A DNA stretch of 64,000 nucleotides, taken from NCBI GenBank assembly GCA_963825615.1, contig CAWGTV010000001.1:1-64000 (forward strand), written 5' to 3'. Positions 8,601 through 17,083 of the stretch are shown piece by piece. The translations under genes were made by a program, and so were the position numbers. The notes under the pieces are model-generated. The model worked only from the letters and a program-made list of their open reading frames with translations. It was not told the origin of the DNA and did no database searches. Source of the stretch: JAHEDT01 sp963825615 (GTDB lineage Bacteria; Desulfobacterota; Desulfuromonadia; Desulfuromonadales; BM103). The stretch's first letter is position 1. Each line of letters starts with the position of its first letter.

Positions 8601-9345
8601 GTGTGCATCGACTGCGGCTGCAACAGCCAACCCGGCAACGACCATCACCATGACCAGCTTGACCATGGCCACCACCACGATGACCAGGGGTCGCCGCACC
8701 ATCCGCATTGAAGAGGACCTGCTTGCCAAGAATAACCGCCTGGCTGCCAATAACCGTTCGCGTTTCAACGCGGGAAAACTTCTGGTTCTGAACCTCGTCA
8801 GTTCCCCCGGCTCAGGGAAGACCTCGCTGCTGGAGCGCACGCTGAGCGACCTTGCAGACCGTATGGCCTTCGCCGTTCTGGAAGGGGACCAGCAGACGAC
8901 CAATGATTCAGACCGTATCGCAGCGACCGGCGTGCCGGTCAGCGACTCAATGCCGGCGCCGGTTGTCACCTGGACGCCCACATGGTCGGCCATGGCGTCG
9001 AGGCCTTCGATCTGGACGCCACGGATATCCTGATGATCGAGAACGTTGGCAACCTGGTCTGTCGGGCGGCCTCGACCTCGGCGAAGACCACAAGGTTGCC
9101 GTCCTCTCGGTAACCGAAGAAGGGCAGGTTTCCCTTCAAGTATCCACAGATGTTCCAGGCCGCTGACCTGGTACTGATCAACAAGATCGACCTCCTCCCC
9201 TACCTCCGTCATCGAAAAGTGCAAGGCCTTTGCCGGCGGTTTCAACCCGCAGATCGGGATCATTGAGCTCTCCTGCCACAGTGGTGAGGGGATGGTCTCC
9301 TGGTATGACTGGTTGACACGCGAGCTCAACCGCAAGCGAGACTGA
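8601..9345 (+). CDS. hypB: hydrogenase nickel GTPase HypB (frameshifted)
   Basis: GTPase that supplies nickel to HypA. From a GTG at 8601: an N-terminal CIDCGC high-affinity nickel motif, then a histidine-rich stretch (DHHHDQ, HGHHHDD) that stores nickel. A frame change near 8690 leads to RIEEDLLAKNNRLAANNR. P-loop SSPGSGKTSLLERT, VLEGDQQTTND, then after breaks near 8940, 9055-9070 and 9140-9200: FDLDATDILMIENVGNLVC, VLINKIDLLPY (guanine-specificity NKID) and the C-terminus FNPQIGIIELSCHSGEGM. About 245 residues, normal for the family. The motif order is complete, so loss of function is not implied by the breaks. Confidence 0.85.
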
Positions 9346-9405
9346 TTGACCAGCCCCCGGCCTCGCACATGGCGAACCGCCGGGGACCTTCGAGGATGCG
9401 CAACC

Positions 9406-9636
9406 ATGTGCCTGGGTGTTCCCATGCAGGTCAAAACCATCGCCAACGATATGGCTGTCTGTGAAATCGACGGGGTACAACGCGAGGCCAGCCTGATGAT
9501 GATCGAGGATGTCCAGATCGGCGACTACGTACTGATTCATGCCGGGTTCGCCATCGAAAAAATCGACGAACAGGAAGCGCAGCTGACCCTGCAGACTTTG
9601 CGTGCCGCCCTTGATATGGGTCTCGCAGCGGAATGA
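9406..9636 (+). CDS. hypC: hydrogenase assembly chaperone HypC
   Basis: Small beta-barrel chaperone that carries the Fe(CN)2CO unit with HypD and binds hydrogenase large-subunit precursor. 76 residues, intact. Starts MCLGVPMQV; Cys2 is the essential ligand exposed after Met removal. Ends with ATGA overlap into hypD, so the two are translationally coupled. 60 bp after hypB. Confidence 0.93.
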   Translation: MCLGVPMQVKTIANDMAVCEIDGVQREASLMMIEDVQIGDYVLIHAGFAIEKIDEQEAQLTLQTLRAALDMGLAAE

Positions 9637-10724
9637 AGCACCAGAGCGAATACCGCGATCCGGCGCTGGCCATGCTGCAGCTGCAGGCCTTGCGCCAGGC
9701 GCTTGCCGGTTGCGCCCGGTCCATGACCTTCATGGAAGTCTGTGGCACCCACACCATGGCGATCTATCAGCACGGCATCCGGTCGCTGCTTCCGGACCAG
9801 ATCCGGTTGATCTCTGGCCCCGGCTGTCCGGTCTGCGTCACTCCGGTCGGCTATGTGGACCATGCCGTCGCCCTGTCCCGGCGGCCGGGGACCATGATCG
9901 CAACCTTCGGCGACATGCTGCGCATCCCGGGTTCTTCATCCAGCCTGCTGTACGAACAGGCCAGGGGTGCGGCAATCAGGATCGTCTATTCACCGCTCGA
10001 TGCCGTGGCCCTGGCCGAGAAGAATCCTGACTCCGCGGTGGTTTTCCTGGGCGTCGGCTTCGAGACCACCGCTCCGACGGTTGCAGGAGCCATACTCACC
10101 GCAGCAGGCAAAGATCTCGACAACTTTTACGTCCTCTGCTCACACAAGACCATGCCCAGTGCCATGGCCGCCCTTGCCGCCGACCCGGAGTTGCAAGTCG
10201 ACGGTTTTCTCTGCCCGGCGCACGTCTCGGCCATTATCGGGGCCAATGCCTACCAGCCGCTGGTGGACGCTTACCGGGTGCCCTGCGTGGTGACCGGCTT
10301 TGAGCCGCTGGATGTGCTGCAAGGGGTGCTGATGCTGACCCGCCAGCGGGTCGCAGGCCAGGCAAGGGTCGAGATCCAGTATCGCCGCGTGGTCAAGCCC
10401 CAAGGCAACCCCAAGGCCAAAGCACTTCTCAACCTGGTTTTTGAACCCTGCGACTCACGCTGGCGAGGCATTGGCGATATTCCCGGAAGCGGCCTGCAAC
10501 TGCGCCGCGCATATACCCGCTTCGATGCCGCACAACAGCTGCCAGTTGCAACGGAACCCCCTTTAGAGCATCGCGGCTGCCTGTGCGGAGAGATCCTCAA
10601 GGGCAAAGCCAGCCCCCGCGACTGTCCGCTCTTTCGTACATCCTGCACCCCCGAAGACCCGGTCGGTGCCTGCATGGTGGCCAACGAAGGCACCTGTGCC
10701 GCCGAATACAAGTACGGCGCTTAA
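9633..10724 (+). CDS. hypD: hydrogenase Fe-ligand assembly protein HypD
   Basis: Scaffold on which the Fe(CN)2CO group is assembled; contains a [4Fe-4S] cluster. Intact 363 residues, the usual size. FMEVCGTHTMAIYQHGIRSL, SGPGCPVCVTP, FGDMLRIPGS and GFETTAPTVAGAI are the signature blocks. The C-terminal cysteine group C-LCGEI...CPLFRTSC and GACMVANEGTCAAEY provides cluster ligands. Overlaps hypC by four bases. Confidence 0.95.
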   Translation: MKHQSEYRDPALAMLQLQALRQALAGCARSMTFMEVCGTHTMAIYQHGIRSLLPDQIRLISGPGCPVCVTPVGYVDHAVALSRRPGTMIATFGDMLRIPGSSSSLLYEQARGAAIRIVYSPLDAVALAEKNPDSAVVFLGVGFETTAPTVAGAILTAAGKDLDNFYVLCSHKTMPSAMAALAADPELQVDGFLCPAHVSAIIGANAYQPLVDAYRVPCVVTGFEPLDVLQGVLMLTRQRVAGQARVEIQYRRVVKPQGNPKAKALLNLVFEPCDSRWRGIGDIPGSGLQLRRAYTRFDAAQQLPVATEPPLEHRGCLCGEILKGKASPRDCPLFRTSCTPEDPVGACMVANEGTCAAEYKYGA

Positions 10725-10785
10725 AACCAGGGGCTGGAGCCCGGCAGAAAATAACGGGCCCCCAGCCCTAGTCTCTGGAGTCGAT

Positions 10786-11800
10786 ATGAAATCCGACATC
10801 ATTCTGCTCGGTCATGGCAGCGGCGGAAAACTCAGCCATGACCTGCTCGACAACCTGATCGTGCCGATTCTCTCAGGCATCGATCAGCGCGACCAGAATG
10901 ATGCGGCGGTTCTCGCGCCAGTCAACAGCCGGCTGGCCTTCACAACCGATACCTACGTGGTAGACCCGATTTTTTTCCCCGGCGGCAACATCAGGTTCGC
11001 TGTCCATTCACGGCACGATCAACGATCTGGCCATGACCGGTGCCTGCCCCCTGGCAATCAGCGTCGGGCTGATCATCGAGGAAGGGCTGGCGGTCAGAGA
11101 ACTTAGAACCATCCTCGAGAGCATGCGTGCTGCAGCGGATACTGCCGATGTCAGGATCGTCACCGGCGATACCAAAGTGGTACCGCGCGGCAAGGTCGAC
11201 AAGCTGTTCGTCAACACCTCCGGCATCGGCGTGATTGCCGAGGGGGTGGATATCTCCGGGAGCAACGCACAACCCGGAGACAAGATCCTCATCAGCGGCA
11301 CAATCGGGGATCACGGTATGGCGGTTCTCGCCAGTCGCGAAGGGCTGGAGTTAGCCAGCAGCATTGTCACGGACAGCGCACCGCTCAACGACATGGTCCG
11401 ACGCTTGATTAATGGATTGGGCAGTCAGCTGCACGCCCTGCGTGACCCCACCCGCGGCGGTGTCGCCACCACCCTCAAGGAGATCGCCCGGCAATCCCAG
11501 GTTGACATCACCCTGCAGGAAGCTACCCTGCCCATCGCTTCAGCGGTTGCCAGCGCCTGCACCATTCTCGGCCTCGACCCGCTGTTCGTTGCCAACGAAG
11601 GCAAGTTGCTGGCTTTTGTCGCTGCCGAAACGGCAGAGCAAGCCCTGGCCATCCTGAAGAGTCACGAGTTTGGCAGACAGGCCGCAATCATTGGCGAAGT
11701 AACCGCCGAGGCTCCCGGCAAGGTTCGCCTCCAGACAACGATTGGCGGTCTGCGGGCAATAGAAATGCTTGCCGGCGAGCAACTGCCGCGCATCTGCTAG
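10786..11800 (+). CDS. hypE: hydrogenase maturation protein HypE (one frameshift)
   Basis: Dehydrates the S-carbamoylated C-terminal cysteine to thiocyanate, the source of the cyanide ligands. Starts MKSDIILLGHGSGGKLSHDL, with the ATP site DAAVLAP...FTTDTYVVDPIFFPGG. A break near 10995 is bridged by SLSIHGTINDLAMTGA in the next frame, which continues intact to 11800. It ends exactly in PRIC, the required PR(I/V)C tail. 61 bp after hypD. No hypF is present in the window, nor hydrogenase structural genes. Confidence 0.92.
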
Positions 11801-11910
11801 CCCTCACTCAAGTTGTGGTGATTTAACCGCAAAATGTTGCAGAAACTCCGCATTCCCCCGTATCACACCACAAAACAACGTCTCCCCCATTAAAACAAGC
11901 TCATAAAACG

Positions 11911-11947
11911 TGTGATTTCAAGCACATTCGTTCTCACACCTATGTGA
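11911..11947 (+). promoter_or_regulatory. CRP/FNR-family-like sites upstream of a small membrane-protein gene
   Basis: TGTGA-TTTCAA-GCACA at 11911-11926 matches a CRP-type inverted repeat at 9 of 10 arm positions. A second inverted pair TCACA-N4-TGTGA follows at 11934-11947. They lie about 90-125 bp upstream of the ATG at 12035. The regulator is unknown. Confidence 0.45.
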
Positions 11948-12034
11948 TAAAATATGGCACATCTGATGCATCAGGATAAAGCAACCCGTCCGGCATTCTC
12001 CGCTCCCGGGCACCTGTCGATAAAGGAGTTTCAC

Positions 12035-12214
12035 ATGTTCAAGCTCTCGGCTCTTATTGGAAGTCTGGCATTGTTTTTCAGCAGTTGGTTTGCGGGCTTT
12101 AGCCTGCCGCGAATCACCCAGGGAGCGGCGGATTACCTGCTGATACCGCTGCTCGGTTACATCATGATCATCGTGGCAGCCCAGATGGCAGCCAAAATTG
12201 TTCCGGAAAAATAA
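12035..12214 (+). CDS. small membrane protein, 59 residues
   Basis: Start chosen at the ATG preceded by AAAGGAG (7-nt spacing). MFKLSALIGSLALFFSSWFA is one hydrophobic segment (residues about 5-22); YLLIPLLGYIMIIVAAQMAA near the C-terminus is a second, followed by KIVPEK. Predicted two-helix inner-membrane hairpin. No family recognised. Alone on its transcript, with CRP-like sites upstream and a hairpin about 95 bp downstream. Confidence 0.6.
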   Translation: MFKLSALIGSLALFFSSWFAGFSLPRITQGAADYLLIPLLGYIMIIVAAQMAAKIVPEK

Positions 12215-12276
12215 ACCCAAACCGAACGGGAGCGGACTCGTGCGATTTGCCTGTTGAAATGATCTGGAGTCACAGC

Positions 12277-12291
12277 GATCACATAGTGATC
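12277..12291. promoter_or_regulatory. palindrome GATCAC-ATA-GTGATC
   Basis: Perfect 6-bp arms with a 3-bp spacer, directly ahead of the hairpin at 12307. May be an operator for the downstream gene at 12438. Confidence 0.3.
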
Positions 12292-12306
12292 AGAGACAGT
12301 TGTCCA

Positions 12307-12340
12307 AAAAGGGAATGGATCGATATCCATTCCCTTTTGG
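12307..12340. terminator. hairpin, likely terminator
   Basis: AAAGGGAATGGAT / ATCCATTCCCTTT, 13-bp perfect stem with a 4-nt loop, A-run before and TTTT within the 3' arm. Separates the small membrane-protein gene from the STAS-like gene. Confidence 0.6.
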
Positions 12341-12437
12341 CGTCTGCAGGCTAGGTTTTCTTGTTTGCCATCAAAGGCTTCTGGAGGGTAATATCGGGAT
12401 TAAAATTATCGGCAGAAACTCTCTTTCAGGAGATAAA

Positions 12438-12803
12438 ATGGATAGAGCCAGGTTTGTCACACACAAAGGCAAGCAGATTTTCAGCATGGATTGCAAAAAT
12501 GCTTCCCTGGAAGAGATGAATCAAGTCATCGAGGAGTGCATCCGACAGGTACGCAACCAGCCTGAGAAATCCGTTTTGACCCTGACGATCGCCGGTGGCA
12601 GCTCCTTCGGTGGTGAAACCATTTCAAAACTCAAGGATCTGGCCCGCGACAACACGCCCTACGTCAAGGCCGGAGCCATCGTCGGCGTAAGCGGTCTGTA
12701 CAAGGTGGTCTTTAACGCTGTCGCCATGTTCAGCAAACGACGCTTCCACCTCTTTGACACCGTTGGGGAGGCCATGGATTTTCTCGCCGATTATTCAGAC
12801 TGA
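12438..12803 (+). CDS. STAS/SpoIIAA-like protein, 121 residues
   Basis: Intact. MDRARFVTHKGKQIFSMDCK is followed by an amphipathic helix (EEMNQVIEECIRQVRNQ), a central strand VLTLTIAGGSSFGGETI, AGAIVGVSGLYKVVFNAVAMFSKR and FHLFDTVGEAMDFLADYSD. This layout, with the FDTVGEAMDFLA ending, matches short SpoIIAA-like/STAS proteins of unknown function in Geobacter-like bacteria. A distant paralogue is at 1102. The AGGAGATAAA site precedes ATG. Confidence 0.6.
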   Translation: MDRARFVTHKGKQIFSMDCKNASLEEMNQVIEECIRQVRNQPEKSVLTLTIAGGSSFGGETISKLKDLARDNTPYVKAGAIVGVSGLYKVVFNAVAMFSKRRFHLFDTVGEAMDFLADYSD

Positions 12804-12916
12804 TGTAAGCTTTGCAAAGGAAGGGCTCTCAAAAAGGTTGACCTGCCGGTTCAGCGCATACGTTCAAGTTGTCCACCCGGCATTTGCATGAAATTCATGA
12901 AAATCCCGAAGACAGC

Positions 12917-12947
12917 GTCTCAAAACCAGGAGACGGTATTTTTTTAC
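12917..12947 (+). terminator. Rho-independent terminator
   Basis: CGTCTC / GAGACG stem with an 8-nt loop and a following run of seven T, 114 bp after the STAS-like gene. Confidence 0.65.
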
Positions 12948-13112
12948 ATTTTATTTCAACCGCCCTGCCAATTAATTCCCGTCAACTTTTCGCGAGTTAC
13001 AAAGTTTTTCCATTTAAAAACGGTATTTTAGAGAATTGCCCTGGTTGACGCGGGCCACAGATCGGCTTAACATCCCCACAACGCAACTCCATGTAACGAG
13101 ATGGGATAGACC

Positions 13113-13340
13113 ATGCCTGTTCAACCATTCATCTTGACACGTATCGTGAAACGAGTTCACCGCTGGCTGCGCAAGACCGCCTATGCTGACATGGCTCGCC
13201 AGGCATCAGACTGGGTTCCTGACCAAGCCCGCAGTGAAAGGAAAGTCCTCACCCGAGGACCGATCAAGCTTGACTTCGACATCCCCAAAAAACATCGGCT
13301 TAACTGGAGTCATCGCACTATCCCCCAGCTGCCGCGTTGA
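13113..13340 (+). CDS. hypothetical basic protein, 75 residues
   Basis: No recognised family. Basic N-terminal half (RIVKRVHRWLRKTAYADMAR), then KLDFDIPKKHRLNW. A weak AGATGGGATAG site precedes ATG. It ends 29 bp before a strong terminator, which supports transcription across it. Could be a real small protein or chance coding. Confidence 0.35.
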   Translation: MPVQPFILTRIVKRVHRWLRKTAYADMARQASDWVPDQARSERKVLTRGPIKLDFDIPKKHRLNWSHRTIPQLPR

Positions 13341-13368
13341 TTTCTCCAGCAGGATCAAGATGATCAAA

Positions 13369-13396
13369 GGCGGAGCCGCTCAGGCTCCGCCTTTTT
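13369..13396 (+). terminator. Rho-independent terminator
   Basis: Perfect GGCGGAGCC / GGCTCCGCC stem, 5-nt loop, five T. The IS element begins about 33 bp downstream. Confidence 0.85.
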
Positions 13397-13428
13397 GCGT
13401 CATGCAGCGTCAGCTGCGGAAGATGAAA

Positions 13429-14957
13429 TAGTCGCACCTGAAAAATCGCAACTTACTGATTTTATTGCTTTATTTATCGTTTTATAATTGTTAAAATCAC
13501 CAGAAACCGTTGTTATTACTTAAAAAACTGGTGATTTCATGAAGCCAAAGAAGCCAAAGCATCAAGATCAGGCCGACCTGTTCCGATCGCGTCTGGACCA
13601 GATCCTGGACCGCAAACATCCGTTGTTCGTTCTGGCCAACCAGATCGACTGGTCCGTCTTTGAAAAGAAGTTCGGCAAGCTGTATGCGGACAAGGGGCGT
13701 CCCGCGCTGGCGACACGCCTGATGGTCGGACTGCACTACCTCAAGCACGCGTTCAATGAGAGCGACGAATCTGTCGTTGCCCGACTGCTGGAGAACCCTT
13801 ACTGGCAGTATTTCTGTGGTTTTGAGTTCTTCATCCACCGTCTGCCGCTCGATCCGAGCTCTCTGGTGCGCTGGCGCAAGCGCATCGGCCCGAAGGGGAT
13901 GGAGCAGTTGCTGGTTGAGACCCTGGAGACGGCCAAGCGCGGGGAGCATCTGACCGAGTCCCACATGGAACGGGTCAACGTCGATACCACGGTGCAGGAG
14001 AAGGCGATTGCCTATCCCACCGATGCCCGACTGTATCATAAGGCCCGCATCCTGTTGGTCAAGGCCGCCAAGGAACGCGACATCCCCTTGCGGCAAAGCT
14101 ACCTGCGTTTGGGCAAGCGTGCCCTGATCATGTCGGGCCGTTATGCCCATGCCCGTCAGATGAAGCGGGCCAAGCGCGAGCAAAAGAAACTCAAGATCTT
14201 CCTGGGCCGGGTGTATCGCAATATCCTGCGGAACGGCCCGCAGCCTGATGAACAACTCGCTGAGTTGCTGTTCAATGCTCAACGGCTCTTGACGCAAAAA
14301 CGTGACGGCAAGAACAAGCTGTACAGCCTGCATGCCCCCGAAGTGGAATGCATTGGGAAGGGCAAGGCCCACAAGAAGTTTGAGTTCGGCTGCAAGGTTT
14401 CGGTGGCCACGACCTCCAAAGACAATTGGATCATCGGTGTCGAGGCTCTACACAACAACCCGTTCGATGGCCACACCCTCAGGGGGGCATTAGAGCAGGT
14501 CGAGCGATTGGTCGGTTGGACCGCACAGAACGTCTACTGTGACAAGGGCTATAAGGGCAACCCGAAACAACTCGGCGAAACCGCGGTCCATCTGGCAACC
14601 AGGCGCAAGAGCAGCATGAAGCCCAGCGAATGGCGCTGGTTCAAACGACGAAGCGCCATTGAGCCGGTCATCGGTCACATGAAGCAGGACAACCGGATGA
14701 ATCGCAACTATCTCAAGGGAACCGACGGCGACAAGAAGAACGCCATCCTGGCCGCATGCGGATTTAACTTGAGAAAGCTCCTGAGAGCTCTTCTTTGGCT
14801 TCTTTTCAAAGAACTGGAACGGCTCAAAGCGGTGATGGTGCCGTTCACGTTGCCCGATTGGTCAACCAGAGGGTTGTTTGTTCGCAACGGGCTTAACCTG
14901 AAACTTCAACCTAACGTCGCCTGAAGGCGAAAACACGAATTTTTCAGAGACGACTAG
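13429..14957 (+). mobile_element. complete IS5-family insertion sequence, about 1.53 kb
   Basis: One transposase gene flanked by imperfect terminal inverted repeats. The left end reads TAGTCG-NNN-CTGAAAAAT (13429-13446). The right end, reverse-complemented, reads the same TAGTCG-NNN-CTGAAAAAT (14939-14956). No clear target duplication beyond the TAG included in the ends. Inserted between a terminator and the higBA module. Confidence 0.8.
13539..14924 (+). CDS. IS5-family transposase, 461 residues
   Basis: DDE transposase. The N-terminal DUF772-type region FGKLYADKGRPALATRLMVG followed by LENPYWQYFCG is typical; the first catalytic Asp is in RVNVDTTVQEKAI, the second in NVYCDKGYKGNP, and the Glu in RRSAIEPVIGHMKQDNRMNRN (YREK-like region). 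Full length with no frame break, unlike many neighbours, so the element may be active or recently arrived. The ATG at 13539 lies 92 bp from the left repeat. Confidence 0.9.
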   Translation: MKPKKPKHQDQADLFRSRLDQILDRKHPLFVLANQIDWSVFEKKFGKLYADKGRPALATRLMVGLHYLKHAFNESDESVVARLLENPYWQYFCGFEFFIHRLPLDPSSLVRWRKRIGPKGMEQLLVETLETAKRGEHLTESHMERVNVDTTVQEKAIAYPTDARLYHKARILLVKAAKERDIPLRQSYLRLGKRALIMSGRYAHARQMKRAKREQKKLKIFLGRVYRNILRNGPQPDEQLAELLFNAQRLLTQKRDGKNKLYSLHAPEVECIGKGKAHKKFEFGCKVSVATTSKDNWIIGVEALHNNPFDGHTLRGALEQVERLVGWTAQNVYCDKGYKGNPKQLGETAVHLATRRKSSMKPSEWRWFKRRSAIEPVIGHMKQDNRMNRNYLKGTDGDKKNAILAACGFNLRKLLRALLWLLFKELERLKAVMVPFTLPDWSTRGLFVRNGLNLKLQPNVA

Positions 14958-15099
14958 TTAAGAGAGAACTATCGATAACTAATATTATCGAATCTGATAA
15001 CTGATGAGTACCCGTCGCACCAACAGACACTGGTAGGCGTAATTGAATACTTTATTGCGTAAAAGACCCCGGCCCTTTTAAGGAGTCTGTTAGCTATAG

Positions 15100-15387
15100 T
15101 CAGATCGCCAAGCGAAGCTTATCGACTTGTTTTTCAGGACGGTTCAGTGCTAGGTCGTAGGTTGACTGAAGATTGATCCAAAACTCGGGGGTTGTGTCGA
15201 GGGCCTGAGCCAGCAGCCAGGCAGTCTCAGAAGTGATGCCACGTTTACCACGCACAATTTCGTTAATTCGCTGTACCGGTACCTTAATGTGCGCTGAAAA
15301 GGCTACCTGACTTATACCGAGTTCGTCGAGAAACTCTTCTTTCAAGATTTTACCGGGATGTGTCGGAATGCGATTGGCCGGGATCAT
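15100..15387 (-). CDS. higA: HigA-family antitoxin
   Basis: 95 residues, intact. Helix-turn-helix protein with the family start IPANRIPTHPGKILKEEFL and GISQVAFSAHIKVPVQRINE, then GITSETAWLLAQALDTTPEF. Neutralises HigB and represses the operon. Encoded 20 bp after higB, the characteristic toxin-first order. Confidence 0.92.
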   Translation of the reverse strand: MIPANRIPTHPGKILKEEFLDELGISQVAFSAHIKVPVQRINEIVRGKRGITSETAWLLAQALDTTPEFWINLQSTYDLALNRPEKQVDKLRLAI

Positions 15388-15407
15388 AACAATTCTCCTG
15401 GTGCTTC

Positions 15408-15699
15408 TTAGTGATAGTCTAAAAGTCGTACTTCATAGGCGTTGCCATCTTGCCACCGAAAAACGATTCGCCACTGATCGTTGACGCGAATGCTGAATAG
15501 GCCAACCAGGTCACCTTTAAGCTGTTCTAGTCTGTTTCCCGGCGGTGAGCGTAAATCCAAAACGTTCGTGCGCGGCATTGATCATGTCAAGTTTGCGAAG
15601 GATTCGATTGACGAGTTCGAATGGCAGTCGACGAAGGTCATTGTGTTTGGTACCATGATACAATGCTTCTGTCAGTTTATCGCCAAATGATGCAATCAT
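15408..15699 (-). CDS. higB: HigB-family mRNA interferase toxin (frameshifted)
   Basis: Ribosome-dependent mRNA endonuclease of the RelE fold. MIASFGDKLTEALYHGTKHN and RILRKLDMINAAHE are followed, after a break near 15545, by PPGNRLEQLKGDLVGLFSIR and VNDQWRIVFRWQDGNAYEVR ending LLDYH. About 96 residues, normal size. GGAGGG precedes the ATG. The catalytic region is readable once the break is bridged. Confidence 0.88.
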
Positions 15700-15733
15700 T
15701 ATATATAGAACCCTCCAAAAACATGAACGCTTA

Positions 15734-15746
15734 CACGGATACCGTG
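15734..15746 (-). promoter_or_regulatory. operator-like palindrome of higBA
   Basis: CACGG-ATA-CCGTG, 5-bp arms, 35 bp upstream of the higB start; a likely HigA binding site. Confidence 0.45.
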
Positions 15747-15852
15747 CAACGATGAAATTAGATTAAATGTTTGCTAATCATCAAAAATCCCGATTTGCAG
15801 ATCGAGGACTTACTTTTGTCTGGCCTTGAAAAGTCTTGGCCCGGTTTTCATG

Positions 15853-15893
15853 TTGACATTCACCTTTTTTCAGCGTACGCTTTGACGTACGCT
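15853..15893 (+). promoter_or_regulatory. yefM-yoeB promoter with two GTAC-core palindromes
   Basis: TTGACA at 15853-15858, a perfect palindrome AGCGTACGCT (15872-15881) overlapping the -10 area, and a second GACGTACGCT (15884-15893). YefM-type antitoxins bind paired palindromes with a short symmetric core, so these are probable autoregulatory operators. Confidence 0.6.
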
Positions 15894-15910
15894 ATCTAAG
15901 GGGTGCAAAT

Positions 15911-16153
15911 ATGACAACAATTACTGCAACAGAAGCAAGAAAGAGCCTTTATAAACTGCTTGACGAAGTATCTGAGTCACATGAGCCAATTAAGATAACT
16001 GGTAAGCGTAATAAGGCTGTTTTGATCTCTGAGGATGACTGGAGAGCTGTTCAAGAGACACTCTATCTCCACTCCGTTCCAGGTATGACGGATTCTATCC
16101 GCGAAGGCATGAAGACCCCTGTCGAGGAATGCGACGAAGGTCTTGACTGGTGA
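15911..16153 (+). CDS. yefM: YefM/Phd-family antitoxin
   Basis: 80 residues, intact. MTTITATEARKSLYKLLDEV, EPIKITGKRNKAVLISEDDW and a C-terminal toxin-wrapping tail (GMKTPVEECDEGLDW). AAGGGG lies 8 nt before the ATG. Overlaps the toxin gene by four bases (GTGA). Confidence 0.92.
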   Translation: MTTITATEARKSLYKLLDEVSESHEPIKITGKRNKAVLISEDDWRAVQETLYLHSVPGMTDSIREGMKTPVEECDEGLDW

Positions 16154-16413
16154 ATTGGCGGGTCGTTTATACCAAGCAGGCTCAAAAGGATGCAAAGAAT
16201 CTATCCGCAGCAGGGCTTAAACCAAAAGCTCAAAAGCTACTAGACCTTCTTACGGAAAACCCTTTTCAGAACCCGCCACCATATGAAAAGTTGGTAGGAG
16301 ACTTAGTCGGGGCCTACTCGCGCCGGATCAATATCAAGCATCGACTTGTTTACCAAGTGTTGGAAGACACGAGAACAGTGAAGGTGCTCAGGATGTGGAC
16401 GCATTACGAATAG
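16150..16413 (+). CDS. yoeB: Txe/YoeB-family toxin
   Basis: 87 residues, intact, GTG start coupled to the antitoxin stop. MNWRVVYTKQAQKDAKNL and LLTENPFQNPPPYEKLVGDL, then SRRINIKHRLVYQV and VLRMWTHYE. The conserved Arg and C-terminal His used for mRNA cleavage in the ribosomal A site are present; the terminal HYE matches the family's catalytic HY ending. Confidence 0.93.
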   Translation: MNWRVVYTKQAQKDAKNLSAAGLKPKAQKLLDLLTENPFQNPPPYEKLVGDLVGAYSRRINIKHRLVYQVLEDTRTVKVLRMWTHYE

Positions 16414-16886
16414 ACGGCTCTGTTTGTGCAAGACGTTAGTTCTGATTAGTAGTGTGTCAGAACCACACCCTTGACACACACCTCAGCAACTTTACGGATA
16501 TATCTAATGGCCACTTTCGCTATCCTGTAAAATTCCTATAAACCCTGTTCTTGACATACCCCCGACAAAAATTCTTACAAGTTGTTACAACAGCAATTCC
16601 GGCGAGTGTCAAGATAGTTGTTGCCACATATATCAACCTCAGTGATAGACACCATAATATATGAGGGCAAATGTGTGGGACATGCCGCAAAAAATGAGGG
16701 AACGACACCTAAAAAATCTTTTCAGACACACTGCAAAGCAACTGATTTCAACACTCCGTGCTCGATAATGTTAATTATTATCAACTCTACAAATCAATGA
16801 GGTAATGGTCTGACCTTCTACAGCCCCATCTGAAGGCACCGGTAGCAGTGGTGCAGTGTGTTTCGGAAAAGCAAGGCATTGATCCG
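16414..16886. other. 473-bp gap with no supported gene
   Basis: Lies between yoeB and a decayed GEMM-like leader. AT-rich, with short chance frames on both strands only. Confidence 0.5.
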
Positions 16887-16976
16887 CCTCTCTTCGTCAA
16901 CCCGTCGACTCTGTTTGTGGGCTCGTGAATTTGCACAGTCGGGTCTCCAGCCGTCACTCTTATCGGAGAGTCGGAA
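16887..16976 (-). ncRNA. degenerate GEMM-like (cyclic dinucleotide) riboswitch remnant
   Basis: On the minus strand it starts with ACTCTCCGATAAGAGT and ends GGGTTG-A-CGAAGAGAG, matching both boundaries of the better-preserved copy at 31814. Between them GCAAA, CACG and GAGCCC parallel the GEMM core, but the pseudo-symmetric segments are shortened and the GCC/GGC closures are lost. It sits just past the 3' end of the giant gene and has no intact minus-strand gene directly behind it. Probably a non-functional relic. Confidence 0.5.
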
Positions 16977-17083
16977 AAAAGTAATTTTAATGAAGTACCC
17001 AATATGAGTTTATATCGGCGTAATATGTTAAAAACGACTATTCAGGCCCACCATATTCAAAAGTCTCTTTAACAGTTCTTGCC

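Noticed and set aside
16520..16708. 62-residue minus-strand frame between yoeB and the decayed riboswitch
   Set aside because: No ribosome-binding site, no recognisable family and low-complexity AT-rich codons.
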